43,515 nucleotides of DNA from an uncultured Actinomycetes bacterium (GTDB lineage: Bacteria; Actinomycetota; Acidimicrobiia; Acidimicrobiales; SZUA-35): the NCBI GenBank assembly GCA_902826025.1, contig CADEDH010000001.1:212104-255618 (forward strand). The letters are read 5' to 3'. The notes below the pieces were generated by a model. It was not told where the DNA came from. It worked only from the letters and a program-made list of their open reading frames with translations, and searched no databases. This document shows positions 15,591 through 23,065 of this stretch, in pieces (the first letter of the stretch is position 1; each line of letters starts with the position of its first letter). Position numbers and translations under genes: made by a program.

Positions 15591-15702
15591 CATTCTGCGT
15601 GACGGAATCGCGCCCGGCGGCGAACCGGGGGCGCGGAATCGACGAAATACGGAGGTTTCGCGACGCAGAATGCGACAGGGGCGCGGTTTTCGCGACGCAG
15701 AA
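15591..15702. repeat. Intergenic cluster of three TTCTGCGT motif copies
   Basis: CATTCTGCGT (15591-15600) and ACGCAGAATG (15663-15672) are perfect 10-bp inverted arms, and TTTCGCGACGCAGAA occurs twice as a direct repeat (15656-15670 and 15688-15702). Each copy continues into an A/T run and CGCGCC. One further copy lies at 120-143. The element fills the gap between the divergently arranged small kinase and the MFS stop, so it could act as a terminator or be a small mobile repeat. Confidence 0.55.
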
Positions 15703-15717
15703 CGGGTTGGGGCAGGG

Positions 15718-16926
15718 CTAGACGACGTCTGTCGGTCCGGTGGTCGGAGGGGCTGCGGCGGCGGCTGGGACCAGCGAGATAGCGGGGGCGGGGCGGCGGG
15801 CGTAGAGCCGGAGGGGGATGAGGCCGGCCAGGGCGCACAGCCCGCCGACGGCGAAGGCCACCCGCTCGCCGGCGGCGCCGACGATGAGCCCCATCACCAC
15901 GGCGCCCACGGCGAAGGCCACGTCGAAGAACACCGACAGGCTGGCCACGGCGAAGGCCCGCTCACCGGGCGCCGACCGGTTCACCACCACCGCCAGGAGG
16001 GCCGGGAAGTTCATGGCCATCCCCGACGCGAACACCACGACGCCGGCGAACAGACCGACCGGTGTGGCCACCGCCGCCACCAGCAGCAGGCCCGCCCCCA
16101 AGGCCACCAACGACAGCGACCCGATCCGTAGCGCCCCGTAGCGGTCGGGCACCTTGGCCCCCACCACCCGGGCCGCCATGATCAGCCCGGCGTACAGGGT
16201 GAACACCAGCCCGGCGTTGGCCAGCCCGATCGAGCGGGCGTACACCGCAACGAACGACACGAACCCGGCGTAGCCGAACAGGCCGCCGGTGAGGGCCAGA
16301 CCGGGCAGGAGGGCCTCCCGGTGGATCAGACCTGGCTGGGTCCGGGCCTCGCCCGTGGTCCCCACCGGCGTGACCAGCCCCAGCACCGCACCGCCCAGCA
16401 CGAACAGCGAGGCCACGATCCACACCCGGTCATAGTTGCCTCCGGCGAACAGCCACTCGCCCAGCGGCGGGCCGGCCGCCACCCCGCCGTACACGGCGAA
16501 CGAGAAGTAGTTCGCCGCCTCCCCCCGTCGGTCGTCGCTGGCCATGTCCTGGGCGGCGGTGGCCAGCCCCACGAAGGCGAAGGCCTCACCCACCCCGAAC
16601 AGCAGGCGCAGACCGATCACGGCCGGGATCGAGGTGGCGGCCAGGTAGCCGAGCAGGGCGACGGCCACTACCAGCATGCCCCCCACCACCAGCACCCGGC
16701 GGCCGTAGCGGTCGCCCACCCGACCCGCCACCGGTCGCAGCAGGGCGGCGGTGATCCCGAACGAGCCGACGGCCAGGCCTACCTCGGCCCCCGTGCCGCC
16801 CAGTTCGTCCTCCACGAAGCGGGGCAGCACCGGGTACAGGATCGTCCAGCCCACGAAGTAGCCGAGCCCGGCCACCGTCACGGCCACGAACTGCCAGGTC
16901 AGCAATCGGCTCCCGGTCTCCGTCAC
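15718..16926 (-). CDS. MFS transporter
   Basis: A 402-residue integral membrane protein with about twelve hydrophobic helices. It opens with TWQFVAVTVAGLGYFVGWTILYPVLPRF, and the loop after helix 2 reads GRVGDRYGRRVLVVGG, the D-R-x-G-R-R signature of the major facilitator superfamily; a weaker copy (AKVPDRYGALRIG) follows in the second half. The early RFVEDELGG segment resembles drug-efflux type MFS. The GTG start has TACCGT six nt upstream and no Shine-Dalgarno, so it looks leaderless. Substrate unknown; multidrug or sugar efflux are both possible. Confidence 0.9.
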   Translation of the reverse strand: MTETGSRLLTWQFVAVTVAGLGYFVGWTILYPVLPRFVEDELGGTGAEVGLAVGSFGITAALLRPVAGRVGDRYGRRVLVVGGMLVVAVALLGYLAATSIPAVIGLRLLFGVGEAFAFVGLATAAQDMASDDRRGEAANYFSFAVYGGVAAGPPLGEWLFAGGNYDRVWIVASLFVLGGAVLGLVTPVGTTGEARTQPGLIHREALLPGLALTGGLFGYAGFVSFVAVYARSIGLANAGLVFTLYAGLIMAARVVGAKVPDRYGALRIGSLSLVALGAGLLLVAAVATPVGLFAGVVVFASGMAMNFPALLAVVVNRSAPGERAFAVASLSVFFDVAFAVGAVVMGLIVGAAGERVAFAVGGLCALAGLIPLRLYARRPAPAISLVPAAAAAPPTTGPTDVV

Positions 16927-16932
16927 CGGGCC

Positions 16933-16938
16933 ACGGTA
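16933..16938 (-). promoter_or_regulatory. -10 box, leaderless-type, MFS gene
   Basis: TACCGT on the minus strand lies 6 nt (GGCCCG) before the GTG start at 16926. Confidence 0.55.
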
Positions 16939-16980
16939 TGCGATCGCCGGCCATGGCCCCGAACTGGTGGCGCTGTCCCC

Positions 16981-17164
16981 GAACGGCTGGTGCGGAGCGC
17001 CCCGGTGGGGTTGGGGCCCCGACGGTGGTGGGGGAGGTTGAGCGGAGCGAGACCGTCGGGGGCGCTGCCGCCGAACGGCTGGTGCGGAGCGCCCCGGTGG
17101 GGTTGGGGCCCCGACGGTGGTGGGGGAGGTTGAGCGGAGCGAGACCGTCGGGGGCGCTGCCCCC
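16981..17164. repeat. Two 92-bp direct tandem repeats
   Basis: Units 16981-17072 and 17073-17164 are identical apart from one base near the end (GCTGCCGCC against GCTGCCCCC), and a partial third copy (GAACG) follows. Each unit contains AGCGCCCC near its start and GGGGCGCT near its end as inverted arms, plus a central GGGGCCCC. The array lies between the divergent MFS and helical-protein genes and ends 7 nt before the latter's -10 box. A recent duplication of an intergenic repeat is the simplest reading. Confidence 0.9.
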
Positions 17165-17171
17165 GAACGAC

Positions 17172-17177
17172 TACGCT
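17172..17177 (+). promoter_or_regulatory. -10 box, leaderless-type
   Basis: TACGCT lies 6 nt (CGTGGC) before the ATG at 17184, directly after the 92-bp tandem repeat. Confidence 0.55.
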
Positions 17178-17183
17178 CGTGGC

Positions 17184-17756
17184 ATGAGCGGCGACGACAA
17201 GATCCAGGGCTTCGGCGGCTTCGACCTGAACCTGGGCAAGATGAAGGACGCCGTCGCTTCGGCGGCCGGCCACACCGACGATGTCACGGCCGCCGTGGTG
17301 TTCGTGCGAGACCATGGCGACGAGCTGGTCGATCTGGTCCGCAAGCTGCCCGAGCTGCTGGCCTCGGCCGCTGGCGCCCTCACCGGCGCCTCGAACGACG
17401 TGGGCGCCGCCGCCAACTTCCTCACCGGCGCACCGGGCAGCGGGCCCGGGGTGAAGTCGTTGGCCGGGTTGGCCAGCGACGCCCTCGACATCTGCCGCAC
17501 CGAACTGGGTGACGCCCGCCAACTGCTCGACGCCGTGGCCAGTGCCTTCAGCCGGCTCCCCATCCCCGACGGTGGCATCGGCGACCGGGTGGGCGACGCC
17601 GCCCAGCGGTTCGAGGTGGTGGGCGACAAGCTGGCCGAGGTGGCTGCCCAGCTCCGCCACCTGGGCGACGCCGTCGACTCCGCCGGCCATGGCCTGTCGG
17701 CCACCGCCACCAAGCTCCAGGCCGGTGGCGCCGCCCTGAACAAGCTCTCGTCCTGA
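17184..17756 (+). CDS. Hypothetical all-helical protein
   Basis: 190 residues; I do not recognise the family. It has no signal peptide or membrane segment. Most of it is predicted by eye as amphipathic helices with regular small-residue heptads, for example MKDAVASAAGHTDDVTAAVVFVRDHGDELVDLVRKLPELL and FEVVGDKLAEVAAQLRHLGDAVDSAGHGLSATATKLQ, joined by Gly/Pro turns (TGAPGSGPG, RLPIPDGG). The pattern recalls phasins, apolipoprotein-like or WXG/ESX-type helical proteins but matches none closely. Its start is fixed by ATG with TACGCT at 6 nt. It stands alone between a tandem repeat and a convergent lipoprotein gene. Confidence 0.7.
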   Translation: MSGDDKIQGFGGFDLNLGKMKDAVASAAGHTDDVTAAVVFVRDHGDELVDLVRKLPELLASAAGALTGASNDVGAAANFLTGAPGSGPGVKSLAGLASDALDICRTELGDARQLLDAVASAFSRLPIPDGGIGDRVGDAAQRFEVVGDKLAEVAAQLRHLGDAVDSAGHGLSATATKLQAGGAALNKLSS

Positions 17757-17836
17757 GCGCCGCCGGCCGGTGGCCCGCCGCCGACGCTACTTGTCAGGGT
17801 AGGAACGAACGTGAGGCTGCCATCGGTGTGGGCCCG

Positions 17837-19060
17837 CTAGGGCACCAGTCGTAGGAATTCCTCGTCGAGCCTCGTCTCGACCTCAGCGTCGAGCTCACCC
17901 CAGGTGAAGAGACGGTTGCGGTCGGCGGCGTCGGGAAACAGCAGCTTGTTGTCAGCCAGTAGTGCATTCTCATCGCCCAACGCCCGAAGAGCGTCCTGGG
18001 TTCCGAGCACGGGTGAGTTGGTTCCCATGTAGGCGGTAATGCGGGCGGCGTTCGCAGGGTCGTAGACGAAGTTCATGAACCGACCGGCGGCGGCAACGTT
18101 GGCGGCCCCCTTCGGGATCACCATCGTGTCGAACCACCGGATCGCTCCCTCGGCCGGGATGATGAACTGGATGTCGGGCCTCTTGGTCTGGAGAAGCCAG
18201 GCGTCTCCTGCCCATGCCATGGCCGCCGCCAGCTCACCGGTCTCGAGCTTGTCGGCGAAGTCCTCGTAGGTGATGACAGCCTGGCCGGTCTGGACCGCGT
18301 CCTTTACCAGGGCCAAACCCGCTTGGGCTGTCCGGGTGGTCGGCCGCGACGGGTCGTCGCCGTTGGCGAGCATGGCCAGGGCCACCGACTCGCGCATCTC
18401 GCCGATGATGCCCACCCGCCCCTTGAGCCGGGGGTCGAACAAGTCGGCGATCGACGTGATCGGGCGGCCCGTGAGCTTCGGGTCGTAGGCGATGCCGGTT
18501 ACGCCCGCCTGCCACGGCATCTGATAGCGCGAGCCCCGGTCCCAACTGTTGGTCATGTAGGCGGGGTCGAGGTTCACGTGATTGGGCACCAGTTCGAGTG
18601 GCACCGGCTCGGCCCAACCGTTTCTGATCATCTCGGCGGCTCGCCAGAACACCGGAACGACGATGTCGTAGGCGGGGCTGTTCTGGTTGACCGCTCGATC
18701 GAGAATGAGTTGGTAGCCCTCGTAGCTGTCCGTGTAGTCCGTGCTGTACTCGACCTGGACCCCCTGCTCGGCCCGGATCCGGTCGATGGTGCCCAGCGAT
18801 GTGCCGTCGTCGCTGGTGAGGTCGATGTAGTCGCTCCAGTTCAGCATCCGCAGCTGGGTGGATCCGCCGAGGTCATCAGCACTGCTGTTGCCGCCGAGGC
18901 TGCAGCCTGAGAGGCCGAGGACGCTCATGGCCCCCAACCCCACGCCGCCCCGCAGGAAGCTCCGGCGGCTCAGCCCCCGACGCCTAGGGATAGTGCCTGT
19001 GAGGCTGAGACCAGCCGGCTGCTGGGCCGGCGGGCCGGCCGAAGAAGCGAACGTTGCCAT
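17837..19060 (-). CDS. Tat-exported lipoprotein, spermidine/putrescine-type solute-binding protein
   Basis: 407 residues of the PotD/extracellular solute-binding type. The N-terminus has a twin-arginine motif (SRRSFLRGG, R32-R33) and a lipobox LGLSGC with C53, so it should be folded before export and anchored by lipid. The mature part starts LRMLNWSDYIDL, the usual first strand of PotD-like proteins, followed by YDIVVPVFWRAAEMI, DRGSRYQMPWQAGVTGIAYDP and GELAAAMAWAGDAWLLQ. No permease or ATPase gene is adjacent, so it either uses a transporter encoded elsewhere or is a sensor. TAAGAT 9 nt before the ATG suggests a nearly leaderless start. Substrate could be a polyamine or another organic cation. 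Confidence 0.9.
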   Translation of the reverse strand: MATFASSAGPPAQQPAGLSLTGTIPRRRGLSRRSFLRGGVGLGAMSVLGLSGCSLGGNSSADDLGGSTQLRMLNWSDYIDLTSDDGTSLGTIDRIRAEQGVQVEYSTDYTDSYEGYQLILDRAVNQNSPAYDIVVPVFWRAAEMIRNGWAEPVPLELVPNHVNLDPAYMTNSWDRGSRYQMPWQAGVTGIAYDPKLTGRPITSIADLFDPRLKGRVGIIGEMRESVALAMLANGDDPSRPTTRTAQAGLALVKDAVQTGQAVITYEDFADKLETGELAAAMAWAGDAWLLQTKRPDIQFIIPAEGAIRWFDTMVIPKGAANVAAAGRFMNFVYDPANAARITAYMGTNSPVLGTQDALRALGDENALLADNKLLFPDAADRNRLFTWGELDAEVETRLDEEFLRLVP

Positions 19061-19069
19061 CGGCGTAAC

Positions 19070-19075
19070 ATCTTA
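19070..19075 (-). promoter_or_regulatory. -10 box of the solute-binding gene
   Basis: TAAGAT on the minus strand lies 9 nt before the ATG at 19060; no Shine-Dalgarno is visible in between. Confidence 0.5.
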
Positions 19076-19098
19076 TGGGGCAGCGCTGGCCGAGCGTG

Positions 19099-19130
19099 GC
19101 CCTCATTCCACAAACACGTGGCTTGAGGGC
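19099..19130. terminator. Hairpin downstream of the 2OG oxygenase gene
   Basis: GCCCTCA (19099-19105) pairs with TGAGGGC (19124-19130), and inside it CCAC pairs with GTGG (19108-19111 and 19118-19121), leaving a six-base loop. It lies 28 nt after the oxygenase stop. No U run follows, so it may be a factor-dependent terminator or RNA-stability hairpin. Confidence 0.5.
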
Positions 19131-19157
19131 GCCGGCCTGCGGAGTCTGCGATCGGGT

Positions 19158-19814
19158 TCAGGCCTCTCGTGTCTCGGGCCCGTAGAGGTAGTCGTCGAGG
19201 CCCTCGGGTCGGTCTTGCGGGACACCAGACAGCCAGTAGTTCGCCACCAGGCACAGTCGGGGGCGAGACGACAGGTTGGGTGACACGGCGTGTGCCCAGT
19301 CCTGGCCAGTGAAGACCGCCATGAGATACTCGACGGGAAATATCCGGAGAAGGCTCGGGGGGTCCGCGCTCTCGAGCTCGAGCGCACCACCGTCGGACAC
19401 GCTCCGGGTGTCGAAATAGAGGACCGAAGTGAACGAGGAGTCATCAACATGACGCTCATATCGTTCTCCTAGACCACCGATCTCATTCAACGAGATCGCG
19501 CCTCGAAGGTGATCCTGTGGAACGAGGCTCTCGCCCGTAATGGATTGAACGATTTCGAGCAGAGCAGTTCGATAGAGTTCGATCACCTCGGGCAGGTATC
19601 TCTCAAGTCGATGGCCATCGATAACGCGGTAGCGAAGGCCTGAACCTGTGTCTTCCAAGGTTGTTGAAGGCAGACTGTCCGACCTTGATCGATCAATATC
19701 AATGCCGTACTCGTGTAGGGCACTAGCGACAGATTTGGGGGTCAGGCCGAAGCGTTCGCACTCCGCTTTCACGGAGACGACTCCGAGTGTGCGACGCATT
19801 TCGTTATTCGCCAT
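19158..19814 (-). CDS. 2-oxoglutarate/Fe(II) oxygenase-like protein
   Basis: 218 residues. The C-terminal half has the pattern of prolyl-4-hydroxylase-type oxygenases: RYERHVDDSSFTSVLYF with an H-x-D pair (H122, D124), a D-G-G-A-L-E-L turn, LMAVFTGQDWAHAVSP with the distal His (H175), and an Arg at 184 or 186 that could bind 2-oxoglutarate. The first 45 residues (VKAECERFGLTPKSVASALHEYGIDID) look like a separate helical, possibly DNA-binding, segment. Base composition is lower than the neighbours (about 50-53% GC on counted lines around 19561-19740), which suggests transfer from elsewhere. TAGAAT 8 nt before the ATG gives a leaderless-type promoter. Substrate unknown; protein or small-molecule hydroxylation are both possible. 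Confidence 0.7.
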   Translation of the reverse strand: MANNEMRRTLGVVSVKAECERFGLTPKSVASALHEYGIDIDRSRSDSLPSTTLEDTGSGLRYRVIDGHRLERYLPEVIELYRTALLEIVQSITGESLVPQDHLRGAISLNEIGGLGERYERHVDDSSFTSVLYFDTRSVSDGGALELESADPPSLLRIFPVEYLMAVFTGQDWAHAVSPNLSSRPRLCLVANYWLSGVPQDRPEGLDDYLYGPETREA

Positions 19815-19818
19815 GGGG

Positions 19819-19831
19819 CCCTATTCTAGGG
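19819..19831 (-). promoter_or_regulatory. -10 box TAGAAT within a 5-3-5 palindrome
   Basis: TAGAAT (19823-19828, minus strand) lies 8 nt before the oxygenase ATG. It is embedded in CCCTA-GAA-TAGGG, an exact inverted repeat that a regulator could use to block the promoter. Confidence 0.5.
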
Positions 19832-19859
19832 TACGAACTCCCTGATCCGCAGGCCTACG

Positions 19860-19900
19860 AGCGGTGCTGGCCAGGTTGAGAGCCGCGGCACCTCACCGCT
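19860..19900 (-). terminator. Possible hairpin after the ThuA-like gene
   Basis: AGCGGTG (19860-19866) and CACCGCT (19894-19900) are perfect 7-bp arms just beyond the ThuA-like stop; the loop is 27 nt and GC rich. Confidence 0.35.
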
Positions 19901-19904
19901 GGCG

Positions 19905-20756
19905 CTACCGGTCGGCCAGGCCCCAGGCGATCCCATTGCGCACGATCTGGCGGAACTCCCCGGTCTCCCACACCCCGCGGAACGTGGTCGGCGTGACCCC
20001 GTCGGGCGTGACCGAACGGTCGACGAACGGCTGGCCGTTGGTGGCAGGGGAGTGGGCGTGGCCCAGCGCCACATAGGCCACCGCTCCGTCACCCACGGCG
20101 TGCACGTAGCCGAGGGCCCGGGTGCCGCGCTCGTCGAGCACGGAGGTGTCTTCGTCGTACGCGAAACCGAAGCCGGGAGGTGACGGGTCGGCCGCCAGTT
20201 CGGTGGTGAGCAGCACCTCGATGTGCTCGCGATCCTGGAGCTCGATCAGGTAGAGCTCGTCGACCGCCTCGAAGCTCGCCGGCAACCCCGCCACCAGTGG
20301 GTGGGCCGACCCGGCCGCCACCGCCACCGTGAACCGCTGCACCGGCGGGTGGTTGAGGAAGAATCCGCCCAGCGTGGTGTGGTGGGGCTGGCGCACCATC
20401 ATCCGCCGGGTCCGGCCGTCACGCTCCACCTTGGCCGCCCGGCCTCCGCTCGATCCGTGGAGGGCGAGCCATCGACCGCCGGCCTCCAGCCAGCTCCGCA
20501 GCGCAGCGTGTTCGTCGTCGGTGGGTACCGGGCCGGCGGCGTAGGTGACGAGCAGTGATGCCGGTGCCAGCCAGCGGTCGAGGCCGCCGTAGTCGGACGA
20601 AACCGTGGTGTGGCGCCCCTCGGCCGCCGGAGAATCCGCCAGTTCGCCCAGCAGCTGCAGCCGTACGTAGTCCATGTCGTGGGCAGCCGGGCTGCCCGGC
20701 GGATACCCGCCAACGATCAGGTGCACTCCTACACCGATTCCCGCCTTCTGGCTCAT
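19905..20756 (-). CDS. ThuA-like protein
   Basis: 283 residues with the glutamine-amidotransferase-like fold of the ThuA family: HLIVGGYPPGSPAAHDMDYVRLQLL, then LAPASLLVTYAAGPVPTDDEHAALRSWLEAGGRWLALHGSS, GGFFLNHPPVQRFTV, HPLVAGLPASFEAVDELYLIEL, and GDGAVAYVALGHAHSPATN near the end. ThuA proteins occur with sugar or trehalose catabolism, but their exact reaction is poorly defined, and no sugar genes adjoin here. ATG 20756 follows AAGGGGGAAGCGAG, a good ribosome site. It is transcribed away from the epimerase gene, whose start is only 33 nt away. Confidence 0.85.
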   Translation of the reverse strand: MSQKAGIGVGVHLIVGGYPPGSPAAHDMDYVRLQLLGELADSPAAEGRHTTVSSDYGGLDRWLAPASLLVTYAAGPVPTDDEHAALRSWLEAGGRWLALHGSSGGRAAKVERDGRTRRMMVRQPHHTTLGGFFLNHPPVQRFTVAVAAGSAHPLVAGLPASFEAVDELYLIELQDREHIEVLLTTELAADPSPPGFGFAYDEDTSVLDERGTRALGYVHAVGDGAVAYVALGHAHSPATNGQPFVDRSVTPDGVTPTTFRGVWETGEFRQIVRNGIAWGLADR

Positions 20757-20789
20757 CTCGCTTCCCCCTTGTCCGAGCTCGATGCCATC

Positions 20790-21266
20790 ATGGCATCCAT
20801 GGGTTTCGTGCACATCGACCACGTGGGGATCGTCGCCTACACCATCGCCGAGGCCCAGGAGATCCTGGGCGACGCCCTCGGGCTCGAGCTCGACCAGCCC
20901 CGCTCCCAGTGGCCCACCGGCAGCTACTTCCCGCCGGAACAGACGTACAACTTCTTCTTCCAGGTCGGGGGAGGCCAGACCCAGGTGGAAGTCCTCATCC
21001 CCGAGGTCGGGGCGACCTCGGGTGCCGCCCGCTTCCTGGAGAAGCGGGGCCCCGGCCTGCACCACCTGTGTTACGCCTGCGAAGACGTGCACGACGAAGC
21101 CGAACGCCTGCTGGCCAACGGCCTCCAGGAGATCGACATTCCCCGCAACCCCGACGGCCGCCGCAACGTGGCCTTCTTCCACCCCCGCGGCACCGGGGGC
21201 ATCCTGACCGAGCTCGTGCCGGCCCGGGCCGAGCTGCTCGACCGGCCCCGGGTGCACCGGCCATGA
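20790..21266 (+). CDS. mce: Methylmalonyl-CoA epimerase-like VOC protein
   Basis: 158 residues, two beta-alpha-beta-beta-beta modules of the vicinal-oxygen-chelate fold. The match to methylmalonyl-CoA epimerase is close: HIDHVGIVAYTIAEAQEIL, QVEVLIPEV, ARFLEKRGPGLHHLCYACEDV, NVAFFHPRGTGGILTELVP. Metal ligands expected in this family can be placed at the second His of HIDH, the Gln of TQVEV, the His of GLHH and the Glu of LTEL. It would invert (R)- and (S)-methylmalonyl-CoA in propionyl-CoA and branched-chain degradation. An ATG at 20799 (MGFVHIDH) is an alternative start. No mutase gene is nearby. Its stop overlaps the next start (ATGA), so it is coupled to RidA. Confidence 0.8.
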   Translation: MASMGFVHIDHVGIVAYTIAEAQEILGDALGLELDQPRSQWPTGSYFPPEQTYNFFFQVGGGQTQVEVLIPEVGATSGAARFLEKRGPGLHHLCYACEDVHDEAERLLANGLQEIDIPRNPDGRRNVAFFHPRGTGGILTELVPARAELLDRPRVHRP

Positions 21267-21679
21267 GCGCCGCCGGGGGCCCGGGCGGAGGGGCCGTGGA
21301 GCGTTGGGGTTCGGGTGGGCCGTGGGAGGAGATCGTGGGCTACAGCCGCGTGGTCCGAGCCGGCGACCACATCCACGTGGCCGGCACCACGGCCACCGTC
21401 GACGGCGTGGTGGTGGGGGTGGGTGACGTGGCCGAACAGGCCCGGGTGGCGCTGTCCATCATCGCCCGGGCCCTGGCCGAGGCCGGCGCCTCCCTGGCCG
21501 ACGTGGTCCGCACCCGGATCTTCGTCACCGACATCACCCACTGGGAGGCGGTTGGCCGGGTCCACGGCGAGGTGTTCGGAGCGGTGAAGCCGGTGGCCAC
21601 CATGGTGGAGGTGTCCCGGCTGATCGACCCCGACCACCTGATCGAGATCGAGGTCGACGCGTTCAGCCCGGTGCGTTAG
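21263..21679 (+). CDS. RidA/YjgF family protein
   Basis: 138 residues. After a glycine-rich lead comes the RidA core: YSRVVRAGDHIHVAGTT, DVAEQARVALSIIARALAEAGASLADVVRTRIFVTDITHWEAV, VKPVATMVEVSRLIDPDHLIEIEVDAF. The Arg in VVRTRIFVTD sits at the position that binds the carboxylate of imine intermediates in active RidA deaminases, and the last-strand Glu is present. RidA proteins hydrolyse reactive enamine/imine intermediates from PLP enzymes, and a PLP decarboxylase lies directly downstream in the opposite direction, sharing four bases at the stop codons (21676-21679). Translationally coupled to the epimerase. Confidence 0.88.
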   Translation: MSAAGGPGGGAVERWGSGGPWEEIVGYSRVVRAGDHIHVAGTTATVDGVVVGVGDVAEQARVALSIIARALAEAGASLADVVRTRIFVTDITHWEAVGRVHGEVFGAVKPVATMVEVSRLIDPDHLIEIEVDAFSPVR

Positions 21680-23046
21680 GCCAGCGAGTCGATGATCACG
21701 GCCACATCTTCCACGCTCGTGCGGGGGTTGACGAAGCAGAAGCGCAGCACCGGCCGCCCGTCGTGGATCGACGGGACCACGAATGCCGTGCCGTCGTGGA
21801 GGGCCTTCACCGTCCACGCCTGGTAGTCGTCGGCTTCCCACCCGATCCGTTCGAACACCACGATGCTGAGCGCCCGGGGCCACACCAGGTGGAGGTGCGG
21901 GGACTCCTCGATCATGGCCGCTGCCTTGTCCGCCACGGTGACGGTGGCCCGCACCGCGTTGGTGTAGGCGTCGGTGCCGTAGGTGGCCAGTGAGAACCAG
22001 AACGGCAGGCCCCGGGCCCGCCGGGTGAGATGGATGGCGAAGTCGCTCGGATTCCAGCCGCCGTGGTCGTTCAGGAAGTCGAGGTAGCCGGCGTGCTGGG
22101 TGTGCACCGCCCGGGCGTGGTCGGGGTCCCGCCACAGCAGGGCGCAGCAGTCGAACGGGGAGAACAGCCACTTGTGGGGGTCGATGATCACCGAGTCGGC
22201 CAGCTCTATCCCGGCGAAGTGGGGCCGTAGCTCGGGCAGCGTCAGGGCGGCACCGCCATAGGCGGCGTCGACGTGGAGGAAGACCTCCCGCCGGCGGCAC
22301 ACCTCGCCCACCGAGGCCAGATCGTCGACCACACCCAGGTTGGTGGTGCCGGCCGTGGCCACCACCCCCACCACCCGATCGCCGAGGCGGTCTATCGCCG
22401 CTTCCACCGCCGGGCCCCGGAGCCGTCGGTCCTCGTCGCAGGGGACGACCTCCACGTCGACGTCCATCACCCGGGCCGCCGCCGACACCGAGGAGTGGGC
22501 GGCCGACGACGTGAGCAGGATCCACCGGTGGGGGCGGGGCCGGCCCAGCCGGCCGAGCCGCGCCTCGGCCGCCCCCCGGGCCCCCACCAGGGCCGAGAGG
22601 TTCCCCATGGTGCCGCCGGCCACGAACACCCCGCCGCTCTGAGGAGGCAGGCCGCAGAGGTCGGTCAACCACCGGAGGGCTTCGTTCTCGGCGTGGATGG
22701 CGCCCGCTCCCTCCAGCCAGGAGCCGCCGTAGATCGAGAACGAGCCGACGATCAGATCGAACAGGACGGCGGCTTCGGTGGGGGCGTTGGGCACGAATGA
22801 CAGGTAGCGGCGGTGGTCGATCGAGAGGCAGGCCGGGGCCAGTTCCTCGGCGAAGAGTTGCAGGGCCCGCTGGCCGCCGATGCCCTCGGGGGTCACGGTG
22901 GGGCCGCAGGCCGCTTCCAGCTCGGCCTCGGTACGGGGCCGGCCGAGCGGGACCGGATCGAGCCGGGCCCGCCAGCGGGCGAACCGGACGACGGCGTCGG
23001 CCAAGGAGTCGATCTCCTCGGAGAAGACGTGCATCCGCTCCGGCAT
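21676..23046 (-). CDS. Pyridoxal-phosphate-dependent decarboxylase (group II)
   Basis: 456 residues of the aromatic amino acid/glutamate decarboxylase fold. Key blocks are GGVFVAGGTMGNLSALVGAR, SAAHSSVSAAARVM, VVATAGTTNLGVVDDL, FLHVDAAYGGAALTLPEL (the Asp that binds the pyridine nitrogen) and SVIIDPHKWLFSPFDCC, with K292 holding PLP. It should decarboxylate an amino acid; the family includes tyrosine, tryptophan, glutamate, aspartate and diaminobutyrate enzymes and the substrate is not obvious. The ATG at 23046 follows the previous minus-strand gene by 19 nt, so the pair may be one operon. Alternatives are the ATG at 23034 (GGAG 3 nt before it) and one at 23109 that overlaps the upstream gene. 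Confidence 0.88.
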   Translation of the reverse strand: MPERMHVFSEEIDSLADAVVRFARWRARLDPVPLGRPRTEAELEAACGPTVTPEGIGGQRALQLFAEELAPACLSIDHRRYLSFVPNAPTEAAVLFDLIVGSFSIYGGSWLEGAGAIHAENEALRWLTDLCGLPPQSGGVFVAGGTMGNLSALVGARGAAEARLGRLGRPRPHRWILLTSSAAHSSVSAAARVMDVDVEVVPCDEDRRLRGPAVEAAIDRLGDRVVGVVATAGTTNLGVVDDLASVGEVCRRREVFLHVDAAYGGAALTLPELRPHFAGIELADSVIIDPHKWLFSPFDCCALLWRDPDHARAVHTQHAGYLDFLNDHGGWNPSDFAIHLTRRARGLPFWFSLATYGTDAYTNAVRATVTVADKAAAMIEESPHLHLVWPRALSIVVFERIGWEADDYQAWTVKALHDGTAFVVPSIHDGRPVLRFCFVNPRTSVEDVAVIIDSLA

Positions 23047-23065
23047 CAGGAAACCGAGCCCTGAC

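Noticed and set aside
16981-17164. Repeat array as a CRISPR
   Set aside because: Only two units of 92 bp in direct contact without unique spacers and no cas genes.
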